Part shown: one piece after another, positions 33,830 to 47,083 of the stretch
How the letters are laid out: every line of letters starts with the position of its first letter
Numbering within the stretch: the stretch's first letter is position 1
Assembly: GCF_964199755.1 (NCBI RefSeq)
Contig: NC_133896.1
Span: 94,364,200-94,428,199 of the forward strand
DNA length: 64,000 nucleotides
DNA from: Larus michahellis
Lineage: Eukaryota > Chordata > Aves > Charadriiformes > Laridae
Direction: 5' to 3'
Translations under genes and position numbers: made by a program
Notes under the pieces: generated by a model
Told to the model about the DNA's origin: nothing
Database searches by the model: none
The model's input: only the letters and a program-made list of their open reading frames with translations

Positions 33830-34040
33830 ATCCTGGTGCTATCAGGCAAGACTCAAATTACTGAACCACCAAGGATATAAATAAATGCCACTAAATGGTT
33901 TGGCTCAATGCTCTTTGCACTTCCTGGGGGATGGAGCTCATCTTCCATCAATATGATTAGCGGAGGAGATTGTGTATTGATTAACTGTCCAGACTAATTT
34001 CTCATTATCTGGCAGTAGCTGGTGATCCATGACCTTTTTC
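33830..34040. promoter_or_regulatory. Candidate conserved non-coding element
   Basis: A compact AT-rich cluster: gatataaataaatgcc, ccatcaatatgattagcgg, tattgattaactgtcc, aatttctcattatctgg. Homeodomain-like and GATA-like cores (ttatctgg) are close together, with no frame or repeat match. This is weak evidence based on motif clustering. Confidence 0.2.
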
Positions 34041-34194
34041 CACTGAAGTCAAAGAAGCCCATTTTACTCCCTAGTGGTTGGGTGCCCAAATCCCTCAAGC
34101 TCTCGAGGGCCCATGCTAACAGATTTGATAGCTGTGATAATGAGGGTAAATGACCCACAAAGTCTTCTCCAGGAGGCCTCTGGGGCAGAGCTGA

Positions 34195-34615
34195 AGGCGC
34201 TTAGCAGGTGCGGGGAGAAAACCCTGCTACTCCCTTGTCTCTCTGGGGCAAAGCATCCCTAGCGCGCAGACCTTTGCAGAAAAGCACAAAATACAGCTCG
34301 GAGTGCAGGTGTGCACTGCGGCGCACACACACAGCTCACGCGTTGGCCGGTGCGTTGCTGAAGAGGCGGCTTAATCACCCTGCCTGGGCATTGTCCGTAA
34401 ATCGGCGTTTTCCTGCCGGGGCTGGAGCACAGTCAGCTGGGCGTTGCTGCTTTCCCGGGGAGGAACTCGAAGTCCCACGGGCGAGGGAGTGCTGGCGCAG
34501 CTGGATGGAGCTGCAGTGTTTCCGGCACAAGGTGTCCCCAAGGCCTCCAGCCCCCAGAGCTGGCACCTCGTGCTGCCTATTGTGTGCGTGGCTGAGGTTT
34601 CAGCGCGAGTGTTAA
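34195..34615. promoter_or_regulatory. CpG-rich patch, candidate CpG island
   Basis: About 25 CpG dinucleotides occur by eye in roughly 420 bp (agcgcgcag, tgcggcgcac, cacgcgttggccgg, atcggcg, cccggggagg). That is far more than in the surrounding sequence, where CpG is rare. No gene start is recognised beside it. It could be an orphan island, an enhancer or the promoter of an unannotated non-coding RNA. Confidence 0.4.
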
Positions 34616-34640
34616 CCTGTTCTTGAGCTTCACAACAACA

Positions 34641-37600
34641 CCCAGGCATTGCTGCCTCACTTGGATGGAAATTGCTTTTTCCCAGCAGGGCCTGGCCTTG
34701 CGACAAGTGGGATAAGGAGGTGGCATTTGCCAGCTCTATTCCTGTTGCTGCCATGCGGCATGACCTTGAGCAAGGCTGATGGGAGGTGAGGGGAGACGGT
34801 CCCGTGACGCTGCCACTGTCCTTTGCTGTGCTGTGGCAGTTTGCTTCTCAGCCCAGCAAGTGAGCATCATGCCAGTCGCCCTGGACAACGCCGCCCTGTC
34901 TGGGATGGAAACCTAAGGGAGGAAACACACGTGCTCCACCTGAGTGATGCTACCCAACGGCGCTGTGCTACCCAGTGTGGTACCCAGGCCAAGGAGGCAG
35001 GGGAGCCGTGGGATGGACTGTGGTTTAGGTGTTAGCAGAGGGGGGTGGGAGGTATGACACTTGGACTAGGGTGCTGAAGATGTGTCCATCATTTCTGCCT
35101 CCACCTGAGTTAATTGTCTGGGATGAGGGTGTCTAGGCAACATGGCCAGGTAGACATAATTATACAGAGACATATAATCCAAGTCCCCGACCCCTCTGGA
35201 AGCTCTTTCCGTCACTGTGATGTACGATGCATGTAGTAGTAGCTGCCTACCTCCTGGGGAGGTGAGATTCCCAACTCAGATTTGTAACAGGAATTGCTCT
35301 CTTGAGGTAAAGGCACACCTTTGCTGCTTTAAGTCAGCATGCCACCTCAGAGCTGATATCTGGGTAAGGCTAAATTAGCATTACAGCCTCTGTGCAGATG
35401 AAATCTCACAGCCCTTTTTGGGAGTTCAGGTTTTCAGTATAGAGAGGGATGCACTCAGGTTACCCCTACCATACCTTCTGAGCAAACATCAGGCAGAGCT
35501 TATCAGGCACATTAGCAAGTTCTTCCCTGCTACTGCATCATTTGAAGTTCAAGAAAAAGCTTGGGGACTGGGAATGGGGAGGAAAAGCAACAAGGAGAAA
35601 GGAAAAACTAAACTCACCAGAGAATGAAAAGAGAAGACGGGGATAGCTCGAGGTCAGAGGCCAGGGAAGCATGAGTCCAGGAAGTTGCAAAAGAGGAGAG
35701 GCTGCTTGAGGAGCTGCAAAGGGCCAGGGAAAGGGACAAAATGAAACTGGACACCCCAAGGAGCATCAGGAAAGAGAAGCCTGTATGAATGGGGACGCTT
35801 TAAGACAAATCATCACCCTGTTACAAAGGGGATCTGGAACTGAAAAGGAGCCTGATGGGAAGAGAGAATAATCCACTGATTCCCTGCACATTGAGACAAA
35901 TAAGGGAGCCAGATTCTCACTGAAATGGAAGAAGGATGGCTGCAGATACTGCTCAAAGCATTTTACATACCTCAGTGACACATGTCCTAAGAGAAGAAGG
36001 ACAAATCCACGGCCCAGACATTACAGGTGCTTTGGGAACTACTGCCGGCAATGCGTTGTCTCTTTGAAGGCATTCACAGAAAGAGGGGTCTCCTTGGCAG
36101 CTTGAGCGTGCATGTGGAGGAACACAGCCTGCTGGGAGCGGGATGGCTGAGACAGGGTTTAGACTAAGGCATGGGGAGGAGGACTTGGGATTTTGTGGGG
36201 GCTTTTTAGTCAGGACTTGTGTGGCTTCCTTGTCTGCTTTTGATGTGTAGTTGAAGGAAAAGCATAGATATTAAGATACAACGGTGACTAAACTAAGATA
36301 TGAGAGCAGGAGTGTTACACTAATTTGAGCAGGAAACTGTTATTCCATCCAAGATTATACAGCCAGTACATATGGGAAACTGGGAGAAACAACCGAAGCA
36401 CTAAGAGCGTTAAGACAAGGAGCTCATGAGCAATATATAGGTGAAGCCAGAACTCGTGTATGGAACTGCATATGCCAGGGCTTTTGGAGGCAGGATGGGC
36501 AGCTGGCATGGCTGGACCACAGACACTGAAGGATTTGTGCTGCTCAGAAGAGCAAAGAAAAGTGGGGTGTGTGGTAGTTTTGTCTGTTCATGGTATTGTT
36601 GAGTGCGAAGAAACAAGAAGCAGCAGAGGTGATAAAACAGGATCTGCACGGGCTTAAATCACCTTGAGGAAAAACAACTGTAGTACTGCTGCAGTTTTCC
36701 AAGGTTGCATCATGATATTGATGAAGGTGTCTAATATTTTTAGAAACATATACAGTACCAGGGACTGTCGTTACTACAGGTTTTAACTTCTTATGTGGAG
36801 GCTACTAGCATAGGCTGGCCCAGGTATTCCTGGATGCACTGGCTGACATATTTCTTCACTAAAGAGGCAGCAAACTAATCAGAGCTGCTGTTGTGTTTGA
36901 CCTGGTCTTGGTAACCAGTGAGACATTGCAGAACAATGTGGCAGAAGATAACTTTTAACCTTGACTGGGCACAGACTGATTCTGTTTAAATTAAATGGAA
37001 GAGTAAATATCATGGGGCCACAGCTAAGATTTTTTCAGCCTCAAAACAGGAATGATCAGAGAAGCTATGGAACTGAAGTGATGAAGCAATTTGAGCCAAA
37101 AGTCACAAGTACCTGTATGTGCAAGTCGTTCGGGCTCAGCACTGCAAAAGCTAGCTTGCTTTCCTGAGCAAGAGTGGAAGGAGAGCGTACAGAAAAGGTG
37201 TCTCGCTCTGGAGAAAAAATTTCTTCAGTGGAAGATGGGAGTGGTCAGCAATGAAATCTACATTGCAAAGGTCACAAAGTTTAGGAAAAAAGACACGTCA
37301 GTCAGCAGGAATTAAGGTGAGATAGAGCTGGCAGAGGAAGTCATGAGTTGATGAAAGTTCTTTGTAAAGGTAAAAAGAACAAGGCAAGAGATCAGACCTC
37401 TGTGCAGTGCGGCTAAGATCAAGGTATGCCTCAGAAACCAAAAGTTTTGCCTTGCTGCAGAAAAGACAGTGTAGAAGAAGGGGATTACAAGTTGATGGCT
37501 AAAAGTGTCTGGAAATAGAAACAATCCCATCAGAGGTCAAGGAAAAGCTCACAAGGATCATTCAGATCAGAAGGTTCCCAGAGAAACATCAAGTAGTAAA

Positions 37601-37929
37601 TCCAATAGTATCAGTGTTCAATCAACCTGTTTGACTGAAGGCTGAATGGGGACCACACAGTTGCATAGTACCAACAATTTGACCTGAATTTAATTAAGGA
37701 ACGAAAAAGGGCTGTAGTTACTTACAGACCCAAGGGCTGAGAACAACTTTTATTTTTATCCTAGAACAAAGTGGGAATTATTAAAGGTATTGAAGTACGT
37801 AGACAAAATGGGACAAAACGCAACATGGCTGCATGAAATGTAAAGTTTTTTCAATTATTTTTATGCTTGGGGGGGAGAATAGATCATTTTAAAAACATTG
37901 GTTATGTGGTATAAGAAACGTATCTAGAG
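34641..37929. other. Intergenic, purine-rich in part; possible upstream remains of an old LINE
   Basis: The stretch 35550-35790 is strongly purine-rich on the + strand (aggaaaagcaacaaggagaaagg...). From about 36000 the composition (A/G-rich, frames broken every few codons) resembles the decayed LINE that follows. I could not align any motif before about 37930. Confidence 0.35.
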
Positions 37930-38490
37930 TTCACAGAAGGTGGTTGGAAAATTGTGAAAGCAGGGGAGTACAGCGATTCACACTTGAACTGAAAAGTGGG
38001 TAACGAATTGCTTAATGAAGAGACCCTGAAACACGAAGTAGTAGGCAATTGCTAATGAAATTCCTAAGGGACTGGTTTTGGCACCAGTTAATTTCATATC
38101 TTCACTTCACTGACCTTGGAGAAGAAATGTAGATGTTTGCTGAAGAGACAAAACAAGGAGGCATTGCCAGTACTGAGGAGGAGAAAAGTACCTTCCAGAA
38201 GAGCTGGAAAAGGAAAGAGAAAAGCTTAACAAGTGCAAAGAATGGCAGTAGAGTGATCTGGGAAAAAAGAGGGAGGTGATGGTAGGAGTCTAGACAGTCT
38301 TTGCTTTTTTTAGCCTAGCAAAAGGAATGTTAAGAGGGCATATGATTGCTGCCTATTAATACATCAGATGGGTAAATCCCAGTGAAAGAGAACTGCTATT
38401 TCAGCTAAAAGACTGAAGAGTACTGGCATGAGAACACATATGCATCACCTACTTAAAATAGAGGCTAGATACTAAGAGGCCATTTTAACC
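37930..38490 (+). mobile_element. Highly decayed CR1-clade LINE reverse transcriptase remnant
   Basis: Fragments of RT motifs appear in order but across frame breaks. WLENCESRGVQR at 37941 compares with W.E.W...R.QR of CR1. IPKGLVLAPVNF at 38060 compares with VPQGS.LGP.LF (motif B). FTDLGEEM-stop-MFAEETKQGGIASTEE at about 38106-38170 compares with the FINDL...FADDTKLGG region (motif C, here FAEE). Downstream, MLRGHMIAAY at about 38328 compares with LRGDLI.VY. Stops and frameshifts are frequent, so this is much older than the element at 1-2520. The subfamily is unclear; an ancient CR1 or L2/L3-like element is possible. Confidence 0.6.
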
Positions 38491-41400
38491 ACAGTAACAT
38501 AGAGGCTTCCTTCTAGCCACATGTAAACTGTTTTCAGATGTGTACCATAAAAAAAGCTCTGGAGACAAACTCTATCTCTCCCTTGACCAAATTCAAATAA
38601 GCTTAAGCCGTTCCCCCTGCTCCGTTGTGGGAAATCTTAGCTAAGCCGTGCTGTAGGTGACTCCTAATTCCTGCTGCAGAAGGTCAATCCCCCCCAGATG
38701 TCAGATTCAAGGTCATATGCTTTTGCCCAGCTTCATAAGAGCTGTGAAGTACAGTCCCTGGTCTCATTGCTCCTGGGATCTGGCTGCATGGGTGGCTGCT
38801 ACTAGCATAAAGAAGAAACTTCTTTGCTGACCACCCCAAAATGTGCATATATGGCACAGCCTTTACTGTTGTGCGCTCTCTGATACAAGTGGACATGCTC
38901 TGGACAGTAGCCCACAAGGTAAAGGAAATAAAGAGATATAGTTAAGCAAAATGTCTTGCACTACAAAGCATCTTTTATCTTCCCTTTTCATTTTTCTCTT
39001 GAACTTACCCTGCATTTATGTGGACTCATCTGGTCCATCCCTACTCTAAAAAACGATTCAGGACCCAAACCCCAGAGGAGACTCTGAGCTGTGTTCCTGG
39101 CCTGCCTGTGGAGGCCTCAGGACAGAGGCAGGTCTGTCCTCATACATGTGCACTAGAGCCTGCTGGTCCTGTTGCCTGGCATCAGACGCAGCCCAAAGGG
39201 AAAAAATTAACTCTCGAGGAAGTGTAAGGAGAGGGGAGGAGAACATTAGTCATGAGCCCCATGTTTTGACTGATGTGGTCAGCTCCACCTGTTTAACTTC
39301 CATTCAGAAATGTTCATCTTTTGTTCAAGGAAGGCCACTCCTTGTAGTTGCACTAGCATGCACAAATGTGAACTGAAGACAAAACTTCCAAAGATAGATT
39401 TGGGATTCCTTGACAGCAGGCATCTCCCAGTGGTGTGACCTGTGTGCAGACAAGGTGACCAGTATGTGATGTTCCTGCTCAGGTCTTTGCATGCATCAAA
39501 ACTATAGTGAAGGCTGTGGCACCTATGTTGGCTCCTCTGTACACTGCCTTTTGCTGCTCTCAGAGGTTAAAAAATTATTTCCCTGTTTTTGGAAAGGGAG
39601 ACACTGAAACATAAACTTCAGATCTAATGTACCATGCTGCTTTTGTCAGATTCCCTTGGGGGACAATGACACTTAGGATTTCTTGTAGACCACTGAAAGA
39701 CAGCTGTTTTTCTGTTATTATCTCGGTGTACTATTCTGCTTGTCCATACAAGATCGGTATTTCGCAAGTAGGTCTTTGTGTATATGCCTCCGAATGTGTC
39801 TTCTCGTGTGTTAGGACCTGTGTGCATCAGGGCACGGGCCCTATTTTGTGTCTCTGTGCAGGTTCACCCCTCTGTACCAAGAACAGGAGAAATGTCATGA
39901 AGGTGAAATGCTTATGCTGCCAAGTTAAAGAGCACCAGAGACGTAGCCGGAATAATCCTGCCACTCTGATAGCTCAGACTAGAGCTGTGCAGAGTGCACA
40001 GCCTGGGAATACTGGGATCACATCAAATGGCCTTGCAGGTGCACTCTCAGGTCTTCAGATATTGCTCCACTGTGTGTGCTCTCCATTTACAACATACAGA
40101 TGCCAGGAAGGGAGACCTTCACTGCCTGGCAGTGGCGTGGCAGAGGGACTACCTGTCACAGGACAGCTGAATGTGGGAAATGTGTCTTCCAGATGAGTCC
40201 CCAGTCTGGGAGAGCTCTGCCACCCACCACAATGCCCTGCAGACTCTCTCCCTCTGCCGGATGCTGGGCACAGCCCCTTGCCAAAGATCGCTGGCTGAGA
40301 GACTACGTCATCTTGGAAAAGCATGTGCCAGAGGCTGGGATTACACCAGCAGTGGTAACTTGCCCCTTCTCAAGCACTGGCAAAAGCTTCTGAACTCATT
40401 TCTTCCATGCAGACGGAGAAAGAGGTCACCCTGATGAATGCCAGCTAAGACTCACCAACACCACCTCCCTTTCCTCTGCACTTATCTTCCAGGAGAGGCG
40501 GGAGAGCAGAGTGCCCAAGTGACAACTTTAGGAGGTGCTGAGTGTAACCAGAGAGATGAACCAGAAAGTGATAGGAGCACCATGCACGCTCCTGGCATCT
40601 TGCGGAACTGTCGGCTCAGGGCTTGTGAGCTGCCTGTGGTCATGCTTAGGACCAACAGGCTCCCAGGAGGATGCAGATCCACCAGGCGATAAGGAGATGA
40701 GCCTTTGCCTATGCCCCACCACAGGGGGCACCGGTGCACGATAGGAGCACCTCCCAAGGGTCAGGGGTGGCAGAGGTCCTGATAGGACCTGGCCAAGGCA
40801 TGTCACCCATAGCTGATACAGTCTTAAAACATGCACTGTTCCAACACGCCTATGAACAACTCAAGGGAGGTAAAGGAAAGAAGGGAGCCCTTTGTCACCG
40901 CTCTGGGAACAAAGGCTGGTCTGTGAGACCCAGAGTAATACTGACCCAACCAGCATCAGCTGCCGTTGTTTCTTCCGTCACGCTGACAATGCACAGTTGC
41001 AGGGTTTCTTTCCCTGTGAGGAGAATGGGATTTAGTGATACCATAAGTTAGTCAAACAGCAGCCAAGATACCAATTCAAGTCCCGTTCAATGGATGCAGC
41101 ATTTGCTTTGTGTTGTTTTTCTCCCACTTCCTCTGTTTTGCACTAAGACTCATTTCCTCTCTCTCTCTTTCTCTGTAGCACAAGCACCACAAACACGCGC
41201 ACACTTTCACTCCTCTTGCTTCCATTTACCTTCTATTTTGGAGGAAGCAGCTGTGCATTTATATTGCTAAGGAGATCAAATGTTTTTGCCAGCACAGCCC
41301 TCAGAGAAGCAAACAATGTTAACCACTGAAATCAGCATTGGAGTGCACCAGCGGCATCATGTCCACCCAAACGGGTGGGACAGTGCACCTTCCTCTTTCA

Positions 41401-43419
41401 GGCTGCCTTTGCCAGGTTCTTGAGTAGACACTGGACCAGGGTCTTCCAGTAAGTTTCCTCTGGGCTTTGGAGAGGTACCACAGCCTGTTCCTGCTGGGGG
41501 CTGGTCTCTGGGCAGGGAACGCAGGCAAGGAAGCAAGGCTGTGATGTTGGATGCTGGATGTATGGACACTGAATGGGTCTCGAGCGACGTAGCTTGGCTG
41601 CTGGCTGATGACCTTGTGTTGTCGCTAGCTAACCCCTGAACAAGAGCCAGCCGGCAGCTCCAGGTGCAGCAGCTAGCCCGGGTGAGCTGTCCCTGCCCTG
41701 GCCACCCACCCGCCCTCGGCAAAAGGGTGCCTTCCCCTGTCTGCTGAAAAAGGCTGTCCTGACCATGTGGGTCCCACTAGGCACTCGCAGGGCCCCATGC
41801 GGCTGGTGGGGTGGGGGAGGGAGGGGACAGGTCGCAGAGTCATCTGACTGCTGGTGTCCTTGCACCTTGTGGCACCTGGAGCACTTAGTGCCCAGGAGCA
41901 GCTACTGAGCTACAGTTTCCCATTTCTCTTGAGCTGTGATCCAGGTGCAAAGAGCACTCTCTAAGGTTTCCTTCTCCATCACAGTTGTGCTTACCATCTG
42001 CATGGTCAGGAGGAAGGCATGCAGTCTGGCTAGATTTTGTCTCTGTCTGCAAGCCACCTGCTCAACTGGTCCCCATTGCTATGTATTCCTGTAAAATCAG
42101 GACAGTTCTGGCTGACTATCTGAAGTGCTAGAGATTGGCCATAGACAGGGAGATGAGCTGGTATGTGTTCAGGTTGAGCTGGGAAACCTCTCAAGGACAT
42201 CCCTGGTGCATCTTGTTCATGTATTCAAGGGTGAAGCAGTGTCCAGATCTAAGCCAGGAAAGAATTTTTGTCCTGCTCAGACAGAAAAGAACTGTGGGGA
42301 TATGATTTCCCCCCCCGGGATTTCACCTAGCAGATCTAGTCCAGCTATTGCAAGGAGCTGGGGACTGGCAGTCCTGTGGCTTCCAGGCTTTTGTATCGAA
42401 GGCTTTCCTGCAGTTGTAGGCGCTGGGAAGCATTTCTTAGAACAAAGAAGGGGCAGAGTTTGTGTGTAATAAACAGAAAGGCACCTCCTTATTGAGCACA
42501 GGCAGGCCTCTGTCCTGCAAATTAATGCCTGAATTATTGAGTAATCTCTGATGATCACACGGTGCCAGACACACAGAGAAAACATCAGTGCAGAAGGATG
42601 GGGCATTTAAAGCTCCACTGGAGCTCTGGGGCCATGGGAAGCAGCAGAGCAAGGTCAAAGACTGTTTCACTCGGTGCCTGTACGAGGTGCAAGGAAATAA
42701 AAATGCCTCAAGAAATAGCTGTAGTTCTTACACTGGCTGGCTCTGATGGGCTTGATAGGTTTGGTAGCTTTAGGGGAGGAGAAAGGAAAAGAGGAGCATA
42801 GCCAACTCCCTTGGAGGAGACCAGCCCATGGCTGGAAATGAAAACAAGAAGGACTGCTGGAGAGCTAGAGCTAACCCCGGCTGTGCCAAGCAACACAGTG
42901 CATCCCCTCCAAAAGTGTGGCTACGGTGGGGCGAATAGTGTCCTGAAAATGTATGAAGAGCTAGGAATCCACAGCACCACAAGAAAGGGAGTTGGGACCT
43001 GCAGAGAGAGGCGTGTGGGTCAAGGATGACTACACACAGACCCGCGGGCCCTAGGCAAGCCTTGCAAGCCACAAAAACATCAACATGGCTGGATATAGCT
43101 GATATCTGATGGTGTGATATGATAATGCTTGAGACTGGCTCCAGTTCAGTGTGTCTGTGGTAGAGCAACCTGCACAGAAGAGATTTGGGCTAGTGGTAAC
43201 GATACCTATCATTACCAATATAATCAAGGAACGGACAAAATGGAAAATAATCATGCTTATTTTGAAAAAGACCCAAAGGAGGGCCTAAACTGGCTCAGAA
43301 ACTTTCCATGGAGCGCATCTCCTGGATACCCTGCCATCACAGTTTCAAGAACACTTCTACTGGAAAGTACTGTGGCGAACAAGTTATGTGTGAGTATAGT
43401 GTCGCATGTATAAATATGG

Positions 43420-43560
43420 ACAGGGATGACAGAGATATATGTATGTCTGGGCGTACACCTGTATGTTTGTATATGTCTGGATATACACACACTCACAGGC
43501 AACGTACGTATAGTATACTTATTAGATATGTTATGTGATGTATATATTATATATGTTACA
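43420..43560. repeat. TA/TG-rich low-complexity sequence
   Basis: Imperfect alternation of tatg, gtat and tatata words (tatgtttgtatatgtctggat..., gatgtatatattatatatg), with the ends not sharply defined. Confidence 0.7.
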
Positions 43561-46479
43561 ACAGAGCACTTAATGAAGAGTGCGTTTCTGCCTGCTGACA
43601 TCACCTTCAACAGAAACCTGAAGAGGAAGACCCTGCTGTCCAAAACATGGGGGATATGAAGCAGTACAAAGAGATAAGGAAACAACAAACACCCCCTGGG
43701 ATCCCAGATTAGGAAGCAGGAAAGTGCTACAGCTGAAAGAGATCCCTGAGCCCTGCAGGGGCTATGAAATACCCATCTGAGGAAAATATCTGCTCCTGGT
43801 GGCAATTGTTAATGTCCTGGAGGAACCCTGCAAGACTGAACACTGGCAGTGGGTACTGCAGCATCTCTCAGGAACTGCTCTCCAGGCAGGTTGTTCTGGC
43901 TGTTTATAGCGATGCCCTACACTAACAAACTCTGCTGTTGCTCTCCCACTTTGATCTGAAAAGAAGATGTGGGACTGGGCATGGGACCTGACAGATATAG
44001 CCCTGACAGTCCAGGCAGGCTGCAGTGCAAGTTGTGCTGCGCAGAAAAAGGCAGATCTGCAGATTTCTGCAAAGAGCCTGAGACCCCAAGCAACCCCAGG
44101 ATGACTGATAGCCCAGGAGTGCTCAGTACCCCGTGGTGGGTAGCCCACTGCCCTCCTCTGCCCAGCCCCTGCTCCTTCCTTCCCCGAGGGCAGAGCAGCC
44201 CAGGGTATGTTGAAGGTGGAGCTGCCTGGCCAAAATTAACATGCTCCTTGTTGCCTAATATGTGAGGACCCATTTCAGGGAGTCCCAAGAAAGCCTCAAC
44301 CTGTCACACACAGGAGTGGAGGGCAGAGCAGCACCTTGCTTGCGTTAAACGTACCATCATGTGTTACCCTAGGCAAGGGAGTGCTTTTGTCACCATGATC
44401 ACTGGGGTGTGATCGCTTACGGGAAAGCTTTCTTATCCCAGAGAACAGAATCTAAAGGGAAACAATTGGATTGCATCCCTGGCTCCAGCACACATAACTG
44501 AGCTCCCCAAATATTGCTTTAACAGAGAGTTGGACACAGAGCAGAACAAGGAGGGAGTCTCTCTTGCACGGCACGGTGACACCAAGCCCAGTTTCATGTA
44601 GTTCAGTGAAAAGGAAGAACAGCACCAAAAGCATCCTTGAAATTTGGCCAAAATCCGCTCAGGAGGGAGCTTCAGGTGCCACTTCGGCTGGGAGGTCAGG
44701 CCAGTGTGTGCAAGGTCAGATTCCTGTCAGAGGCGGCTCCGTTGGCTGCAAGGTGGTCCCTACATTAAATCTGAATTGGTGGGGGGCACCTGATGCACCT
44801 CCACCTTGGCCAGCACCATCAAGACTGCAGATGCAGAGTCCCTCTAGAGCTAGGAGCACCCTCAAGCACGGGGATGGCTTTCCTCAGCAGGGAGGGTGGA
44901 CGGGGGCATCCCTGGAGATTTGGGGGGTCTGGAGTGAGGCACAGCATTTCCCTGCTGCCATGACAATGCCTGATGGCAGCCCCCTGCTCTGGCGGTGCCC
45001 TCCTGCCCCAGCTCCAAGGCTGCGTGCCAGACGCACTGGCCCTGCAATTTAAAGTTGGCTTGACCAGCAGGGAACAATCAAAGAGTGTGTCCAGTCTTAA
45101 AGAAAAGCGGGAGTGAGTCTGGGTTGTTTGTGGCAGAGGAGGTCAGACTGGACCAGGAGGGTGGAGGAAGGATCTGGTCTGAGGTTCCTCATATTCATGC
45201 AACTCATGCTGGGTCAGAGCCATAAACGTCCAGGGCAGGAAAGAGGTTACGTGAAGAAGGGTGGAAAAGGTAAAGCCACAAATACCCCTGTATGAAGGCC
45301 AGGATGGAAACATTCTGCTTAGCTGCTTAGGACAGAGGTTTATGATTTTTTTCCTATGCAGTTCAGTGGTGTTATCCACTGTAAAAAATCATTGGCCGTG
45401 AAGATATCTGATAAGAACTGAGCTGGCATCAGTTGGGAGAACAAAATGTCAAGAATGCATCAGGCTGCACCCCCAACTTTTACCAGCAGGCAGGACATTG
45501 GGCTGGGAACAACGTGTTGCTAGCCCTTATCTCTAATTGTCCTCCTGCCTAGCTTCTTTACTGCCTCCCAATGAGTGCAAATATGATGTTTTGAGAGTTG
45601 ATCTTCTCCTAAGAACCCCTTCTCCTCCTACATCTCACCCTGCGTCCTGTGTTCCCCAATGCATAGCCTTGGCTGGTGGTGGGAAGTTTAAGGAGCTGGC
45701 AATGATGTGAGTACAGAGGAGTACCTATAATTTGGCTAGCTCTGCACTCCTAGGCCAAGGGTGACATAGTTTTCCCCATAGCGCAGCAAAAAGTAGCCAT
45801 TTATAGCAAAATCTGTTGGCTCCCAAATGCTTTACAGCGAAGGAAAGCAAAAATCCCCTCGCTCACTTTTTTGGCAAGAAAGGGCATAGGAACAGTGGGG
45901 TGCTGAACAGTCTCAACCTACACCACAGCTGTCCAGGGTGCACCAGAGATGTCCCACCAGTTGTCAGGAACAGACACAAGGAAGAGGAACAGCTTCAAGG
46001 GGATCCAGAGGGCCGAGGTGGGGCATGCCGTGCACTTGCTTATGCAGCTGCTGAGGGGCTCAAGGGCTTTTCTTCTCCTGCCAGTGCCACATCCCCTTCC
46101 ATCAACACTACTCCTCTGACCACAGCCTCCCAGGAGTGTGTGGTTCCCACCTCACCTCTAAAGGACTGGAGAGTTGTGTCCCCACAGTACTCGGTGAGTG
46201 CGGAAACTCATCCCACCGACATGTGAAGAGTTGTTTGTCTAACAATAACACAACACAAGGCGTCTGAGGACACTTTTGTCCCTCAGCAAGGTGGGGCAAG
46301 CTTTGTTAGGGTTGAATCACAGATGTTAGCTGGAAATTCAGAGAGGGACTGACCTCCCTTTTCCTGCTTGAGGCTTGGTAGAGTGAAGCTGTGAAACACA
46401 AGGCTTTTCTGTACCCCTTCCTTCCCCCTAGCTTGCCTCTAGCAAGGTTCCTTTCTCAAACCTTGCTTGGGAGGCTTTT

Positions 46480-46509
46480 CTTGTGAGAACATCCCTTGTG
46501 AGAACATCA
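46480..46509. repeat. 15-bp tandem duplication
   Basis: cttgtgagaacatcc is followed directly by cttgtgagaacatca; 14 of 15 positions match. Confidence 0.9.
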
Positions 46510-46983
46510 TATGGCCCCACAAGACACATCCTATGCTGCTCCCCTGTGCTGCTGGCAGTTCAGTTAATTTCCATGAACCCTCCAGCAAAAAACCTGCCTT
46601 TCCCAGTGCTTCTGAGGAGAGGGTGCAAGCCCTGTCCCTGGGGGTTGCTGCACCCTTCCCAGGCTGGAGGGTATCCGGAACCATCTCTCTGCTCTCCTTT
46701 AGGGCACGGCCAGGATGCTGAGCTGCGGTGGGGGAGGGTGAGCTTCCACTGATACCCTGGGAGCAATAGCATTGCTGTGCTCTCCCTGGATGCCAGGACA
46801 AGCCTATTCAAGCCTGAAAGGTGGTCAGGCAGAAGAGTATTTATGTAGCTGTATTTCTACAGCTGTAGCTGTAAGACATCTGTGGTCATGTATTCAAACA
46901 ACTAGGTCTTGCCTGAGTGTTCAGGTATTAATATTCCACTGATGTGTGTGAAGACAGGGTAATCCTTAAGGATAATTAAGGAT

Positions 46984-47083
46984 CCGATCTAGTTAAAGAT
47001 GTCCTTGCTTACTGCAGGGGGGTTGGACTAGATGACTTTTAAAGGTCCCTTCCAACCCAACACATTCTGTGATTCTATGATAA
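46984..47083 (+). mobile_element. CR1 3'-terminal fragment (~100 bp)
   Basis: A 5'-truncated tail: gatctagttaaagatgtccttgc, actgcaggggggttggactag, atgacttttaaaggtccc, ttccaacccaacacattctgtgattctatgat. It ends in two 8-bp units (attctgtg, attctatg). Confidence 0.94.

Larger units (their letters stand above)
38491..46983. other. Intergenic; simple repeats only
   Basis: No recognisable gene. It holds a (CT)n tract at 41157-41168, a TA/TG-rich low-complexity zone at about 43420-43560 and a 15-bp tandem duplication at 46480-46509. Open frames such as 39627-40196 (+), 42770-43168 (-) and 43257-43805 (-) lack motifs; the last one derives much of its length from the low-complexity zone. The G+C-rich stretch at 44560-45050 yields chance frames on both strands. 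Confidence 0.45.

Noticed and set aside
35900..36060. Possible zinc-finger-like CxxC...C pattern (CRYCSKHF)
   Set aside because: The spacing fits neither a CCHC knuckle nor a complete BED finger, and the surrounding frame is broken. Kept only as possible old-repeat DNA.
39627..40196. 189-codon plus-strand Cys-rich frame
   Set aside because: Cysteines are not in a regular zinc-finger or secreted-peptide pattern, and the frame overlaps a minus frame of similar quality.
43257..43805. 182-codon minus-strand open frame with hydrophobic stretches
   Set aside because: A large part reads through TA/TG low-complexity DNA (43420-43560), giving Tyr/Ile/His repeats; no domain or start context.
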